This document shows, piece by piece, positions 52,184 through 63,102 of a stretch of DNA of 64,000 bases (position 1 is its first letter; the number at the start of each line of letters is the position of its first letter). Position numbers and translations under genes: made by a program. The DNA lies in the NCBI GenBank assembly GCA_947650285.1, contig CANTFL010000042.1:62001-126000 (forward strand). Reading direction: 5' to 3'. Below the pieces are notes generated by a model, which saw nothing but the letters and a program-made list of their open reading frames with translations, was not told the DNA's origin and did not search any database. Origin of the DNA: Hyaloperonospora brassicae (taxonomy: Eukaryota; Oomycota; Peronosporomycetes; Peronosporales; Peronosporaceae).

Positions 52184-55100
52184 TCTCGCAAACTGTGAAC
52201 AGGGGTTCCTCGCTACTGCGACGTCACATTGAGAACTGATCTTCGTCATCCATGGTCATGCCAACAACCATTCGACAGTGCGACGGCACTAGTGATCAGT
52301 ACTGAAGAGGGGGAAACAAGATTTGGTAGCTGAGTTCTAAGGGTCGGTAAAAAAACACCTTGCTCCGTGTTATGCATCGTTGCACTCGATTGTTTCCTAT
52401 TGTATATTTCTGTAGCAAATACCCTTCGTACGACAGAAAACACGTTGATTTTCCAACACTCTCAGTCTTGACAAACTACGCACTCGAAAGGGTCTCGTTG
52501 GCATTGGTCTATAGGCAGACCACCTATCGACCTCCACAAGTAGTATCTAAGTCGTCAGTGCAGCTCTCCTCGAATCCATCGTCCCCTTTGCTTATCTATG
52601 CTCGACTGTGTAGCCGGCCCAGCGGTTTACGTACATAAACGTTCGCATTGTCTACATGCTGCAAGGCAATCCCGATCAATGAGTAAGTGCTTATATATCG
52701 ACAAGTACCGTCTCATCGATACGTGCTTTGATCATCGAAAATCGATATTGCACCACAACAGACTTGACCACATCGCAAGACCACATGTGCGACACCAACA
52801 GATGCGACGTACAAGAGTCTTGACTCACACATTCTGCGGCACTGATGCAAACTGAGCAAAGCAATACCTGACAAAGTCGATCGCATAGCAGCAACGTTGT
52901 CAAGCTTGACGATGGTGTGTGTACAACATACTTTCTCTACCGACGACACAGTTCCCCGCAAACATTCCACGGACTTGCTGACTTTCTGTGAAAGTAGTAC
53001 AATGTCGCCTCCAACGTTGTGGCCCGATCCAGCGATTGCTGAGATTTACAAACATCGTCCTGGCAACGCCTCAGAAGGCAGATGCGTGATTGAGGCAACT
53101 GTACATGAGATACCGTGCCAGTCATCATTCGTATTGCCTGCGCCGAACAGTTACAACTATGGCGACTGTGTCCGGAGAAGTCGGTCTGAACGATAGGCCC
53201 GTAGTACGCTTCTCGTTCTGTTCGGTATCACATTGCAAGCAGAGATACGAAGTGAGAATCGAATGACGCATGATAATGCTCGATGCACAGCTCAGACCTT
53301 GACCGGCAACGACCGTGCCGACATGTGGATGAGCTGTGGATGAGACACGAATACAATGCCCAACAGGTCGCGGTACTGACTTCGTTTGTACACGGACCAG
53401 AGGGTGGCGGAATCTCCACATTCAGCTGTACTTCGTATCTGGCCGCCAAGCAACTTGACAGACCATTTCAAGAAAAGCGTCGTGATGAAGCGAGTCAACT
53501 TGATTTCCACGTAGCCATCAGCTTTCTCTAGTGTCGACCCTTGATCGGGCGAGACGCAGTTGCTTGGTCGAGTAGCTAAATCCGCTGGAATGTCTGACAG
53601 GGGGGTCTCATACCGGCGCCAGACGTCAGTAGCGTAGATAGCTGCGGCGTTCGGCACAAGATGCGTTTCGGGGGGGGGTGTAATGGAGTGCACAGCGCGG
53701 TTTCCCAGAGCAAGCTTGGCTACTACAGCACATCTATATACTGTAGTTGCAAAGAGGAGACAGCTGTAGGTGCTTCACACAATTGTCGCGGCGACTTGAG
53801 ATGCTGAAGTCGTGCGTACGAAGACAAGCGACTGACCCGTGTCCGTTCTTGACCCGCATACTCGACTGCGGTAACACTGTCTTGTGCATCGAAGGAAAGG
53901 TGTCGAGTGCGTTCCAACTGACTTGCCAACACTTGCAGGGATGTCTGACACAATCTCTGTGCTAGCGTGGTCGACATGGCCAGTAGACAAAGATCAGCAG
54001 TCATCCAGTTCATTCTTGATTGACGCAGCGACAACTCGCCAGTGCTGTACTTCACGTCCAGATGCCCAGATAAAAGTAAGAGCTCACTCTGCTCCGCGGC
54101 GACCCTCTACGATCTCATCGGGTCTCGAAAGCGGCAACAAATGAACATGCGATCGGGAAAAGACCTTGGCCGCGGTCGTTGACTTCAATGGTCTTCCCAT
54201 GCTTCACGCTGTGTACTCTGACGCCATTCGCTCTGCTCAGAGCATCGGCGAAGTTCAAGTTTGCGGTAGCTACGACACAGACGTGCAAAGTCAATGGCTC
54301 AAAAGACATGAGACGGGCAGAGTCGGTGGCTCAAAACACAAGTCAAGGCGGCCAGGATCAGAGTGCGCCAGGAACGTGGCAGCAAAGATAGTGACGCCAC
54401 TCGTGTATCGAATACCATCCGCAGCATTGGTCCGATCATGATCGTCATGTGAGGATCAGGAAGTCCAGAGTGCTTCACCAGTGCGTCACCGAGACCAGAC
54501 CACATTGTAGAATCCCGACGCCTGAAAGATGCACGTGCGTAGGTGCTAAGACGTGCGGTAGCAGAAGGCGTGGTAGATCAATCATGAGACCGAACGATCC
54601 CATCTTGAGTTTCGTCGTGCGAGTGCAATCCAGTCGCGGCTGGAACATGCTCACCGTACCGCTCACCAGAATGATGAAGTGGAAGAGTGCTACGGCACGC
54701 ATGACAGAGCATAGCCTGGCAATCAAGACCATCGTGCATTGACGCGTGGGTTCTGTCAACACTCAGCACACGTTGTCAGAAACATCCTTTTAGCTTACGA
54801 GGAGCTCTGGGCAAGCTACTAAATGAACTAATGGTAGCGAGGCATCGTGGGAACGCAATGGAAGGAGGTACGTGGCTGCATTACCAGATACAAGTGTCGC
54901 CGCGTTCGGTCGTTGTGGCACGAAGTTGGATACAAAATTGTTGTCGCAAAGGTCGTGGGTGGCGATGGACGAACATGAAAGAGTTCCACATTGATCGACC
55001 TGCTCGGGAATCTGTTGCGATACACATGAAGAGCATGCGACGACAGACCCATCACTCGTGTCACGAAGAGGTCCATAGCTTATACATCCGCAGACAGTAG

Positions 55101-55667
55101 TATCCATGATCATGTATTGATCGATAGAGTCGATCGATCTTTTACTGTCCAGCGAAACGATCAACTAGCGACAGCGTCTACCAAAAGGCACGACGAGAAA
55201 AGAGAGTGCATGCACCGATGACCTCTTCAACATGGGGAGTTGTCTCTTTCATTTACCAAACATTCACAAGTCTCTTGTTTTCTATGTAACATGTCGAATG
55301 GTTTCATGGAAGACGTGCGTGCATGCGACGTCTTGCTACTAACATGTGGTATCTAGTTACGAGAGGAAGAAAAAATATCGTGCTTCCGTGCACTCGAACA
55401 TTGGTGACGAGGAGATCACGCGGTAAAGCATGACGACGACAAAGGGTTGCAGTCACGCCAACGTAGCTGCAAGGATATCGATCGCATTGCTTGCGTTGAT
55501 GCCAGTAGTGAGTGTCGACTGGAACAAGAGTGTCTGAGAATACAAAAGTAGCCAGCATTCGTTACGGTCAGGCACAAAGCATGAATGTGAAGAAGGTGTC
55601 GCTGTTTGCAGATCATCTGCAAACACGTACGTAAATACTGGATTGATACTTCACATAGCCGGCATCT
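52184..55667. other. Gene-poor tract
   Basis: 3.5 kb with only short frames, no family resemblance and no repeat copy elsewhere in the window. A G9 run lies near 53,670. Confidence 0.5.
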
Positions 55668-56822
55668 CTAGTGAACTTGACGCATCGACGTGTACAAACG
55701 ACCCTCTCTACTAGCCCTCACGGCTCCCGTGTACTCCTCCTTCTTTGCGTGGCGTAGCCCATCACCGTCTTCGCAGCGCTCAGCAATATCACGGTGGACG
55801 GGAACCTGCAGCGACAAGAACAAGAAAGCAAGTACTTGCAGACTTACTGCAATCAGAGCGAGAGCTGCCACGTCGTAGTATCGATTGGCATACTCCATGC
55901 CGAGTGTCTTGAGGTACACTTCGCCGTAAATAGGTACGGCCGGGTACCCGGGGGCGTCAAACTCCAGGATCAGACCTTTCAGCTCGTTGGTCATGAGGAT
56001 CTCGAACGCGTAGCTGAAGATCGACAGGTGCTTCATCCAGCCCACTGACGACGGCATCGTCTGCGAATTGAGCAAGAAGCCGCCGAACAGCAACATGACC
56101 AGAAGCACTACCGTTGCAACAAGGTTGGCAGACCCGACGCGTCTCGACAGTACTCCCACGAGAAGACAGATTGCACCTGCCGCGACGTTGAAGAGCACCA
56201 ACGTCAGCGAGAACAGCAAGAAGCGCGTCGTTGATGCTTGGAGGCCCATTATCCAGTAAAAGATGCTTGCGAAGAGCGAAGCAGGCAGCATCCGCAACAG
56301 CAACGTGTCCAGCGTGGCTTTGGCGAGAAAGTAGCTGAACGCCCCGTAGTACATGGCGCCAGTCTCACGAAGGAATATCGAGCGCTCGCCGATGAAGAGG
56401 TCCATTGAGCTCATATTTGCAAAGCCAAGAAAGGTGAGAATGAAGTAGAACGCGCCCATGCGGTTCTGGAATCCTGCCAGATCGTTGGTCACGTGGTTGA
56501 ATATGAGCCCGCCGAATAGGGCTAGCGACAAGCTCAGTGTAACGTGCATCACCAGCAATGAGCGGTGACGGAGAATGTTCTGCGTCGTGCGCACAAACAG
56601 CACGCGGACTTCCACCACAATCGACCGCGATGGAGTCTCCATATCTTCGTCGATTGCGTCCGTCTCGGCTACAGCGGTAATTGCAGCTGACGGGCTACAC
56701 GACGTGCCGCACGACGCTGGTATTTCACAAGTGCTTGCTTCTTCAGTCATATTTTCGCTTTCAGCTGGTACACTCCACATCGTTCCGACCCGCGGAGTGT
56801 CCAGCGAACGATCTTCCTCCAT
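55668..56822 (-). pseudogene. ABCG-type transporter, membrane half only
   Basis: 384 aa. After a Thr/Ser/Glu-rich start comes an ABC-2 membrane domain with about six helices (segments with LSLSLALFGGLIFNHV, GAFYFILTFLGFANMSSMD, LVATVVLLVMLLFGGFLLN) and the ABCG-typical FIGERSIFLRETGAMYYGAFSYF. ABCG half-transporters carry an ATP-binding domain before this part. None is present: the frame closes at a stop about 48 bp upstream of the ATG, and the duplication copy A2 begins about 300 bp further. The gene therefore looks decapitated, though an upstream exon beyond the duplication cannot be excluded. It would be inactive alone. Confidence 0.85.
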
Positions 56823-57117
56823 CAGCGATCTCGTCTCCGTTGTCGATACGTTGTCGACACCGGACTAGTTGATGCATGTCGTGGTACAGTGGCATGCAGA
56901 CGACAAAAGGTCCGTCCTGCTACATGTGGGACCGAATCATCGGTATGTTCATCGTGTCAGACGCGATGTCGAGTATGAAGTCTGCAATGTTGTTATGCTG
57001 CACGTTATAGACCAACACAGTAGCAAACCATATAGTTAGATTATCTGGGCCGCAAACCAACTTGTGCGACAACTTGTAGCATGCCCGCAACGTACTTCAA
57101 GATACTTTACACGTAGG

Positions 57118-58650
57118 TCGAATAGCGACGCCAGCTTCCAGCATCATCTTGCCGTCACTTTCTGCTTCTCCCGTAGTAACAGCCGATTTCGATGACGTCG
57201 CATTGTGTCACAGCGGGTTTGTTCGGTAGGAACACCCCAGTCCACGACTTTTGTCGGACCGTCCTGCGCGCTTACCAGCCACTGGTATATACTCACCAGC
57301 ACTTGCAGTCGCTCCAACAACAACGAAACGTGCAGAGCGCGGACTGAGCTCGTCCATCAATCGGAGCAACGCGCTACCGAGTCCGACGGAACCGGCGTCT
57401 CGGAACCGTCAGCGAGCTGACCATCCACTGACTGAGTGAAAGAGCACGTCCAAGTCATCGATCAGCACCACGCCGATGCATGACGACGACCCGCGTCCAA
57501 TCTCGACGCCAGCGAGTGATCGCAAACCAGGGAAGCGCTGCTCTAGCTCGTGGACCAAGTATTCATACGCTGTTGGACACGCTGAGCTTTCAGCCGCCAT
57601 GAGCAACGACATACCGTCGGTCCGCCAAGCAGCAATCTTCGCGTGAACAAGCTCTCGCTGCAGAGCCACTAGCGCGAGCGATTTTCCCACACCATGTATA
57701 CCCGAAACCAGCAACCCGTGGGAGCCGATATGGTCCATCGCCACGTCAGCGTCAAGTCTCTTCTCCTCGTACTTCAGCACGAGAGCAAGATGAAACAGCA
57801 CGTCTTGCACAAACGCAGTGCACCCTGCAAAGCCAGTCTGCCAGAGCCGACTGCTGAGCGCACTCTCGTAAGATGGAGCTGCCATTTCAGCTGAATGCTC
57901 TTGCTGCATACAAAGTGCCGCGACCTTCTCCGTCACTTCAGCTGTAGCCTGATCGCCAGCCGTCACTTCGTCTGTCGACGAAGGAACGTGTGTCGCACTC
58001 CGTCCACATTTCACAACCAAGTGCAGCTTTCCATCATCGTCTCGATTCTTCTCGATCGCGTCGACCCGAAAGACGCACGTGTCTCCCATGAGCTTCACCA
58101 AGACAAGTTGTCCTGCCTGAGGAGCTCGAAGGACTCGGGCAGCCAGCAGCTGACGACGCGTGGCTCTGTCCAGATCAATCTGTCGCTGACAAACGCTCTT
58201 GGCCAGCAAAAGTATACTGCAAGATCCGCCACAATCCTCGTCCAGTCCAAAGCTGTCGGTTACTGAGACTGCACGGGGCGGGCATCGGGTCTGGAGACGC
58301 AGCGACAGTCGCCACGAAGCACCTGCGTCCACGTCTGCGTCCACTCGGACTCGCTCTAGCGTCACGTGTGCGTCCTCCAGCTGTCCAGCGACGTGAAAGA
58401 CCCACAGGTGCAGCTGGACGCGTCCCCGACGCAGTACAGCACTGGCACTGCTCGAAGAAGCCGCAGGGGGGCGACGGCCGATCACACTCTCGAGGACGAG
58501 CACCGAGTGCGACGCGGCAAAGCGGACGCGCAGGAGATCCAGCGGGCGAATGGCACGAAGCGCTGCGTCGTCGGGCGAGAGCAGCACCTGGTGCGGCTGC
58601 AAGAGCGCACTGCGGGTGTCGCCGCTGGCCGCCCGCGCGTGCCAATCCAT
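57118..58650 (-). pseudogene. Truncated duplicate of the AAA+ ATPase gene
   Basis: ATG 58650 corresponds to 47026 in the intact gene. The frame follows the N-terminal region and D1 Walker A, then breaks just after the D1 Walker B through a 4-bp insertion near 57437. Sequence towards 57118 degenerates and D2 is absent. Confidence 0.9.
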
Positions 58651-59276
58651 GACGGACGTCGAGCAGCTGGTGGGAGTGGCTGGTGGTGCGTGGAAAGGAT
58701 GACGGCGTGTCGAGTGGGGGACGCGTAATCCGACAGACGAGCACTCTCCCCCTTGTTGTGGCATGTTCTTGGACCGCTCCAGGCACCGGCAAAGAACGTG
58801 CTCCGAAGTCAGAGGGAAAGAGAGAGAACGGTACCAAGTGGTTCTCGAGTTCATGGAGCTGCACTTTATTGACGGTGAAAGTCCATGGAAACCGACGAGG
58901 ACACAAGAGCAGTGCACATGGAAGAAAGGCAGCGGCGGACGTGGACTTGGACTGTCGTTGACGAGCGTAGGAAGTATAGCTACAGGGGCCTTGTCACGTC
59001 ATGCGAAGCGTATTGGGCGCACATGTAGGCAGGCGTCGAGCGGGGTGACTGTTGTGATGGGGTCAAGACCCACATGACCACTGACGTTCTGGAGGTTCCG
59101 GGTGCTACCATGCAACCCATTAGCATTGACATACCTACATTCGCTTGCTTTACGCTCTCTTGTCGCTGCGAAAGCGCAAGGAAAGCCGTCGATGCTGCAC
59201 AAAGCCGTTTCACACACACACAGATAACGTCCAGCTGCAGAATTCGTGCGGCTGCACATCTGTTTGAATGATACGC

Positions 59277-59627
59277 TCGCGATGGACCTTGCGCTCAATC
59301 GGGAGACAAGGAGATCTACTCAGGCTGTTCCAATATACCACGCTTCGCACATGCTGCAACACTACCTGCACCAACGGATCACGACTTGGAAGCGCAAACT
59401 GAATCGAAACAACGTCTGGTCTCGAAGACAAGCGTGGCAAACATCGTGGATCGAGGCTATTCTTTTTCTGTAGGATTCTTCTGTCTACCGACCGGAAGAC
59501 GTGATGATTCTACGTTGACTCTGCACGACACCTGAGGATCGCACGGTGTAAGTAGCTGCTGCAGTGGTGCGCTGGTACCCGACCGGACTGACCTTTCGTT
59601 GCCGACACCGGCCAATGTAGAGGTAAA
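59277..59627. repeat. ~350-bp direct repeat X, first copy
   Basis: Runs from TCGCGATGG to GTAGAGGTAAA. A second copy lies at 60525-60877, on the far side of the 121-bp repeat block. Copy A1 has a single full copy (from about 47653 to 48003) plus only the last 14 bp at 48776. Confidence 0.88.
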
Positions 59628-59894
59628 CGGTGGTGTCAAGTACGTCCATTATTATGATAACTAACGACTGATAAGTGTGACAAGAAGTACGGCCCGGGTA
59701 TCGGGTCGACAACTAAAGGGCTCCGTAGAGCCAGGGGCGACGGCAACGAGGTCAGAGACCCTCCTACCGAAGCCAACTACGAGTCAATCATGACCGCTGG
59801 CGCGACCAAGTAGACTGGGGACATGCGTACCGCCGGAGCGGCAGCACGTACAACGCGGGTATGCTGCCATATAAGGCAACAAACCCCTTTAGGA

Positions 59895-60257
59895 CCGCTT
59901 GCGCGGCCCCCGACGTGGAGTGCGAACACCGAAGTGACTGCGTGGCGTGGAGAACGCCAACCCGCCGTCTATCTCTCCGAGGAGCTCAACCATCTGCGAT
60001 GGTGGCCCCCTTCAGCCGCTTGCGCGGCCCCCGACGTGGAGTGCGATCACCGAAGTGACTGCGTGGCGTGGAGAACGCCAACCCGCCGTCTATCTCTCCG
60101 AGGAGCTCAACCATCTGCGATGGTGGCCCCCTACAGCCGCTTGCGCGGCCCCCGACGTGGAGTGCGATCACCGAAGTGACTGCGTGGCGTGGAGAACGCC
60201 AACCCGCCGTCTATCTCTCCGCGGAGCTCAACCATCTGCGATGGTGGCCCCCTTCAG
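59895..60257 (+). repeat. 121-bp tandem repeat, three full units
   Basis: Units start at 59895, 60016 and 60137, with a partial unit from 60258. The homologous array in A1 has two, so the array changed after duplication. Confidence 0.93.
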
Positions 60258-60524
60258 CCGCTTGCGCGGCCCCCGACGTGGAGTGTGCGCTCGCCGCAGC
60301 GGCGACACGTGGCGCGGGGTACGCCTCCAGTCCGTAAAACACCCCTGCTAGGGCCGCTTGCGCGACCCGTCGGTCTCCTACGCCCACACCCGCGACTGCG
60401 AGTGCAGCGTGCCCGCGTCAGATCTTCGACCACGTCGGCTCCCCAAGGGGAGGATTCCCTCCGACGTGACTGCCCCGAAGGGAAAAAGACTGGCTTGAGC
60501 TGAACCGTGAAAATTTGGGAATGT

Positions 60525-60877
60525 TCGCGATGGACCTTGCGCTCAATCGGGAGACAAGGAGATCTACTCAGGCTGTTCCAATATACCACGCTTCGCACAT
60601 GCTGCAACACTACCTGCACCAACGGATCACGACTTAGAAGCGCAAACTGAATCGAAACGACGTCTGGTCTCGAACACAAGCGTGGCAAACATCGTGGATC
60701 GAGGCTATTCCTTTTCTGTAGGATTCTCTTCTGTCCACCGACCGGAAGACGTGATAATTCTACGTTGACTCTGCACGACACCTGAGGAACGCACGGCGTA
60801 AGTAGCTGCTGCAGTGGTGCGCTGGTACCCGACCGGCCTGACCTTTCGTTGCCGACACCGGCCAATGTAGAGGTAAA
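60525..60877. repeat. ~350-bp direct repeat X, second copy
   Basis: Aligned to 59277-59627 with scattered differences (by eye about a dozen, including a 2-bp insertion), so it is more diverged than A1 is from A2. Confidence 0.88.
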
Positions 60878-60977
60878 TGGAACATCGCAGAGCTTTCTTG
60901 ATCGCGCGGTCGACAGTTAGAGAACGGAGTCTCTCACGTACGTCTACAGGTTCTTGGTCTGTGTAAGCCTATCTTGC

Positions 60978-61289
60978 ATGACTATTCGATCTGCATGCTC
61001 TATTTTGCTCGCTTTGCTAACCCTACGGTCGCGTGCCTCGTTTGGCCGATACGTATTGACTTGCTACTGCTTGTCCAGTGGTCCCACCACATTCTGTCGA
61101 ATAGGCGGCGGTGGTTGTAAGCGTCACGGAATGATCGGATGCATCATCTACTGCAGAGAGCACAACGCACCAGGCAGAACCGTTTGTGGCAGACGAAGAA
61201 CTGAAGGTCCTTATCGGCAACAGCAAACGACTGCGCTCGTTTGTGAGAACGGCAAGGCCTGCGGCCTGACCCTAGAGAGTCGATGCTAG
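60978..61289 (+). CDS. Small secreted cysteine-rich protein candidate (10 Cys), copy 2
   Basis: Duplicate of 48889-49200, open from the same ATG with the same signal-like start and all ten mature cysteines. It differs by a silent change in the YVLTC stretch and Arg-to-Leu near the C-terminus. Confidence 0.5.
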   Translation: MTIRSACSILLALLTLRSRASFGRYVLTCYCLSSGPTTFCRIGGGGCKRHGMIGCIIYCREHNAPGRTVCGRRRTEGPYRQQQTTALVCENGKACGLTLESRC

Positions 61290-61342
61290 TGTGGGTCTTT
61301 TGATCCCGTTCACTAGCGCAGCTCGATCGGGGTCGTTCAAGA

Positions 61343-61648
61343 CTATGAATGCGTCAAGAACAAAGTCGGCCACGCACTATCCTTCGATCGTGCATCGGTC
61401 AACCGTATATTGGCAACGACTACGCCGCTAGACGGCGCACAGCTTGACTGCGCGGCGACGGATGTAAGTGGACGCAAGCTGAGTCGATCAGGCGATAGCG
61501 CCTCGTCGTAGCCCTCCAGCTCGCATCGGACGATCATCTGCTTGCAGTGCTTGTTGCAAGAGGTGGATGCACATCGATTATAGCACGCTCGAAACCCATT
61601 CCAGCACAAACGATCAACGCTATGCAGCCTGAAAGGTGTCGAATTCAT
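61343..61648 (-). CDS. Small cysteine-rich ORF, copy 2
   Basis: Duplicate of 49254-49559 with an identical predicted protein and one silent base change near 61,580. It is convergent with copy 2 of the 10-Cys ORF. Hypothetical. Confidence 0.35.
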   Translation of the reverse strand: MNSTPFRLHSVDRLCWNGFRACYNRCASTSCNKHCKQMIVRCELEGYDEALSPDRLSLRPLTSVAAQSSCAPSSGVVVANIRLTDARSKDSAWPTLFLTHS

Positions 61649-61923
61649 ACTCTGTCAAGCGTCAACCGAAAACAAAGAGGAAGGTGACAATGTCAGCAGA
61701 ACGAGTCGCTCGTGTCGTGTCGGTGCGCGCGGTGCGTGTGTGTGTGTCTCGCACACTGTGTGTACACATTGCGTGTGCACAAAGGCAAATCATGCGCTGG
61801 TGTTGCCGTCTTTACATCAAGCATTTAGCTTCAATGTATCATAAAAAAAGCTAACGAATGTCTCAATACACACGTACTTGCGCTCTGTGCCGGACAACCG
61901 GTCTCCTTCCCTGTGCGGGAAGT

Positions 61924-62718
61924 CCCCTGTAATGGGACTTAGGAGAAAAAGGGGAGGCCGTTCTGCCGCTGCGTGCGCTACGGGAGGCAGCACAGCGTGC
62001 AAACCGAAAAGGGCGCAACAACCAAGACACCCGGGGTGAGGGGGAAGCCGCCGTCCCCCTACCTACTTCCTGCTATACTACGTCAGCCGATAAGCTGCGG
62101 CCCGGTCGCCGCGCAAGATTTTTAGACCCACAGAGCGAACTTGCCTAGAACGTGATTGGATCGGCCTCGTCGCTGTGCGTCAGCGACCATCGGGGGGTGA
62201 ACGGAATGGTCTCCCGCGTCGTCCATGACTTCAGCGCCCTGTCTGCAACCCGGACGGGATACCTGGATCCACATGCCCTCTGCGAAGTGTCCCTCGTGAT
62301 GCCCGTAGGAAAAAGTCAGCAGACTGAGCCAGCGAGGAGGAGTAGGAAGTAGTCCAGGCAGATGCACAACGATATCGTATTGGGCTAAGCTCTCAATCGG
62401 CGTTCAGGATTTACTTTGATGTCGGCAGAGCGAGTCGCTCGTGACGTGTCGGTGCGCGTTTGTCCTGCAGACTGTGTCCGTACATTGCGTGTGCACAAAC
62501 GGAAAACCCCGCGCAGGTGTTGTCGTCTTTACATCAAACAATAGGCTTCAATGTATCAACAAAGAGTCGACCACTGTCTCAACACACGCACCAGCGCTCT
62601 GTCGTCTGCGATCGCACGTGCGTTTGCACGCGATGGTGAATGCTTCTTCTACCGCACAGTTTGTGTGAGCAATCGACCTGGCGCAAGATCCCGACCACCA
62701 CTCTGGCCATCATAAAAC
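61924..62718. other. Non-coding tract with a third copy of the duplication's terminal segment
   Basis: 61924-62414 is unrelated to the LINE found at the matching point of A1. A SDHRGV motif at about 62,182 in + frame recalls the end of LINE endonucleases, but nothing extends it. 62415-62600 is a diverged copy of 61685-61880 (GTCGGTGCGCG, CATTGCGTGTGCACAAA, TCTTTACATCAA, CTTCAATGTATCA), so this segment is repeated independently of the duplication. Confidence 0.55.
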
Positions 62719-62764
62719 TGTTGAAATAACTACGCCTCGGCACGAGTTTTCACACAAGAGCGTG

Positions 62765-62819
62765 TAGCTCATGTGGTATGGTGTGGCAGAATCATGCGAG
62801 AGGTTACCGGTTCGATTTT
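62765..62819 (+). promoter_or_regulatory. tRNA-like Pol III A and B boxes inside the candidate LTR
   Basis: TAGCTCATGTGG at 62765-62776 resembles box A and GGTTCGATTTT at 62809-62819 resembles box B, at tRNA-like spacing. The intervening stems do not pair well, so it is not a functional tRNA; it may be tRNA-derived (SINE-like). Confidence 0.4.
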
Positions 62820-63102
62820 CAGTGGTCGTAACAAAAGTCAAAACCTTCAGGCACTGGTGTGCCGGGGTTCATCAGCACTGTCCTGCCAGACATTGACGTC
62901 CCCATGTTTAGATGTTTGTTAGAAACGCTCTGTCTGCATTAGAAACGTACGAATAGACGAACAGTAATGCGCGACCAGACGATTACTAACGTAGAGTCAG
63001 AGAGAATCCAGTAGGCTTAGAGTAGCAACAGGAGGTTGTGAACTAAGGACCTAGATATGTCCACTGTGCATTTTGCAAAACTTCGATCACTTCCTTTTGG
63101 TT

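Larger units (their letters stand above)
57118..61923 (+). repeat. Segmental duplication, copy A2
   Basis: Direct repeat of 45497-49833. It is near-identical from about 57,300 on and decayed at the left edge. It is longer than A1 because it has one extra 121-bp unit and an additional ~350-bp block before 60878. Confidence 0.93.

Noticed and set aside
60254..60865. 203-codon minus-strand frame across the repeat block
   Set aside because: It spans non-coding insert and block X, is absent from copy A1 as a unit, and shows no protein-like pattern.
62152..62352. LINE endonuclease fragment (SDHRGV motif)
   Set aside because: Only a six-residue resemblance; flanking residues do not continue the endonuclease pattern.
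62761..62835. Possible tRNA gene
   Set aside because: A and B boxes are present, but anticodon and acceptor stems do not pair, so only a tRNA-derived promoter is suggested.
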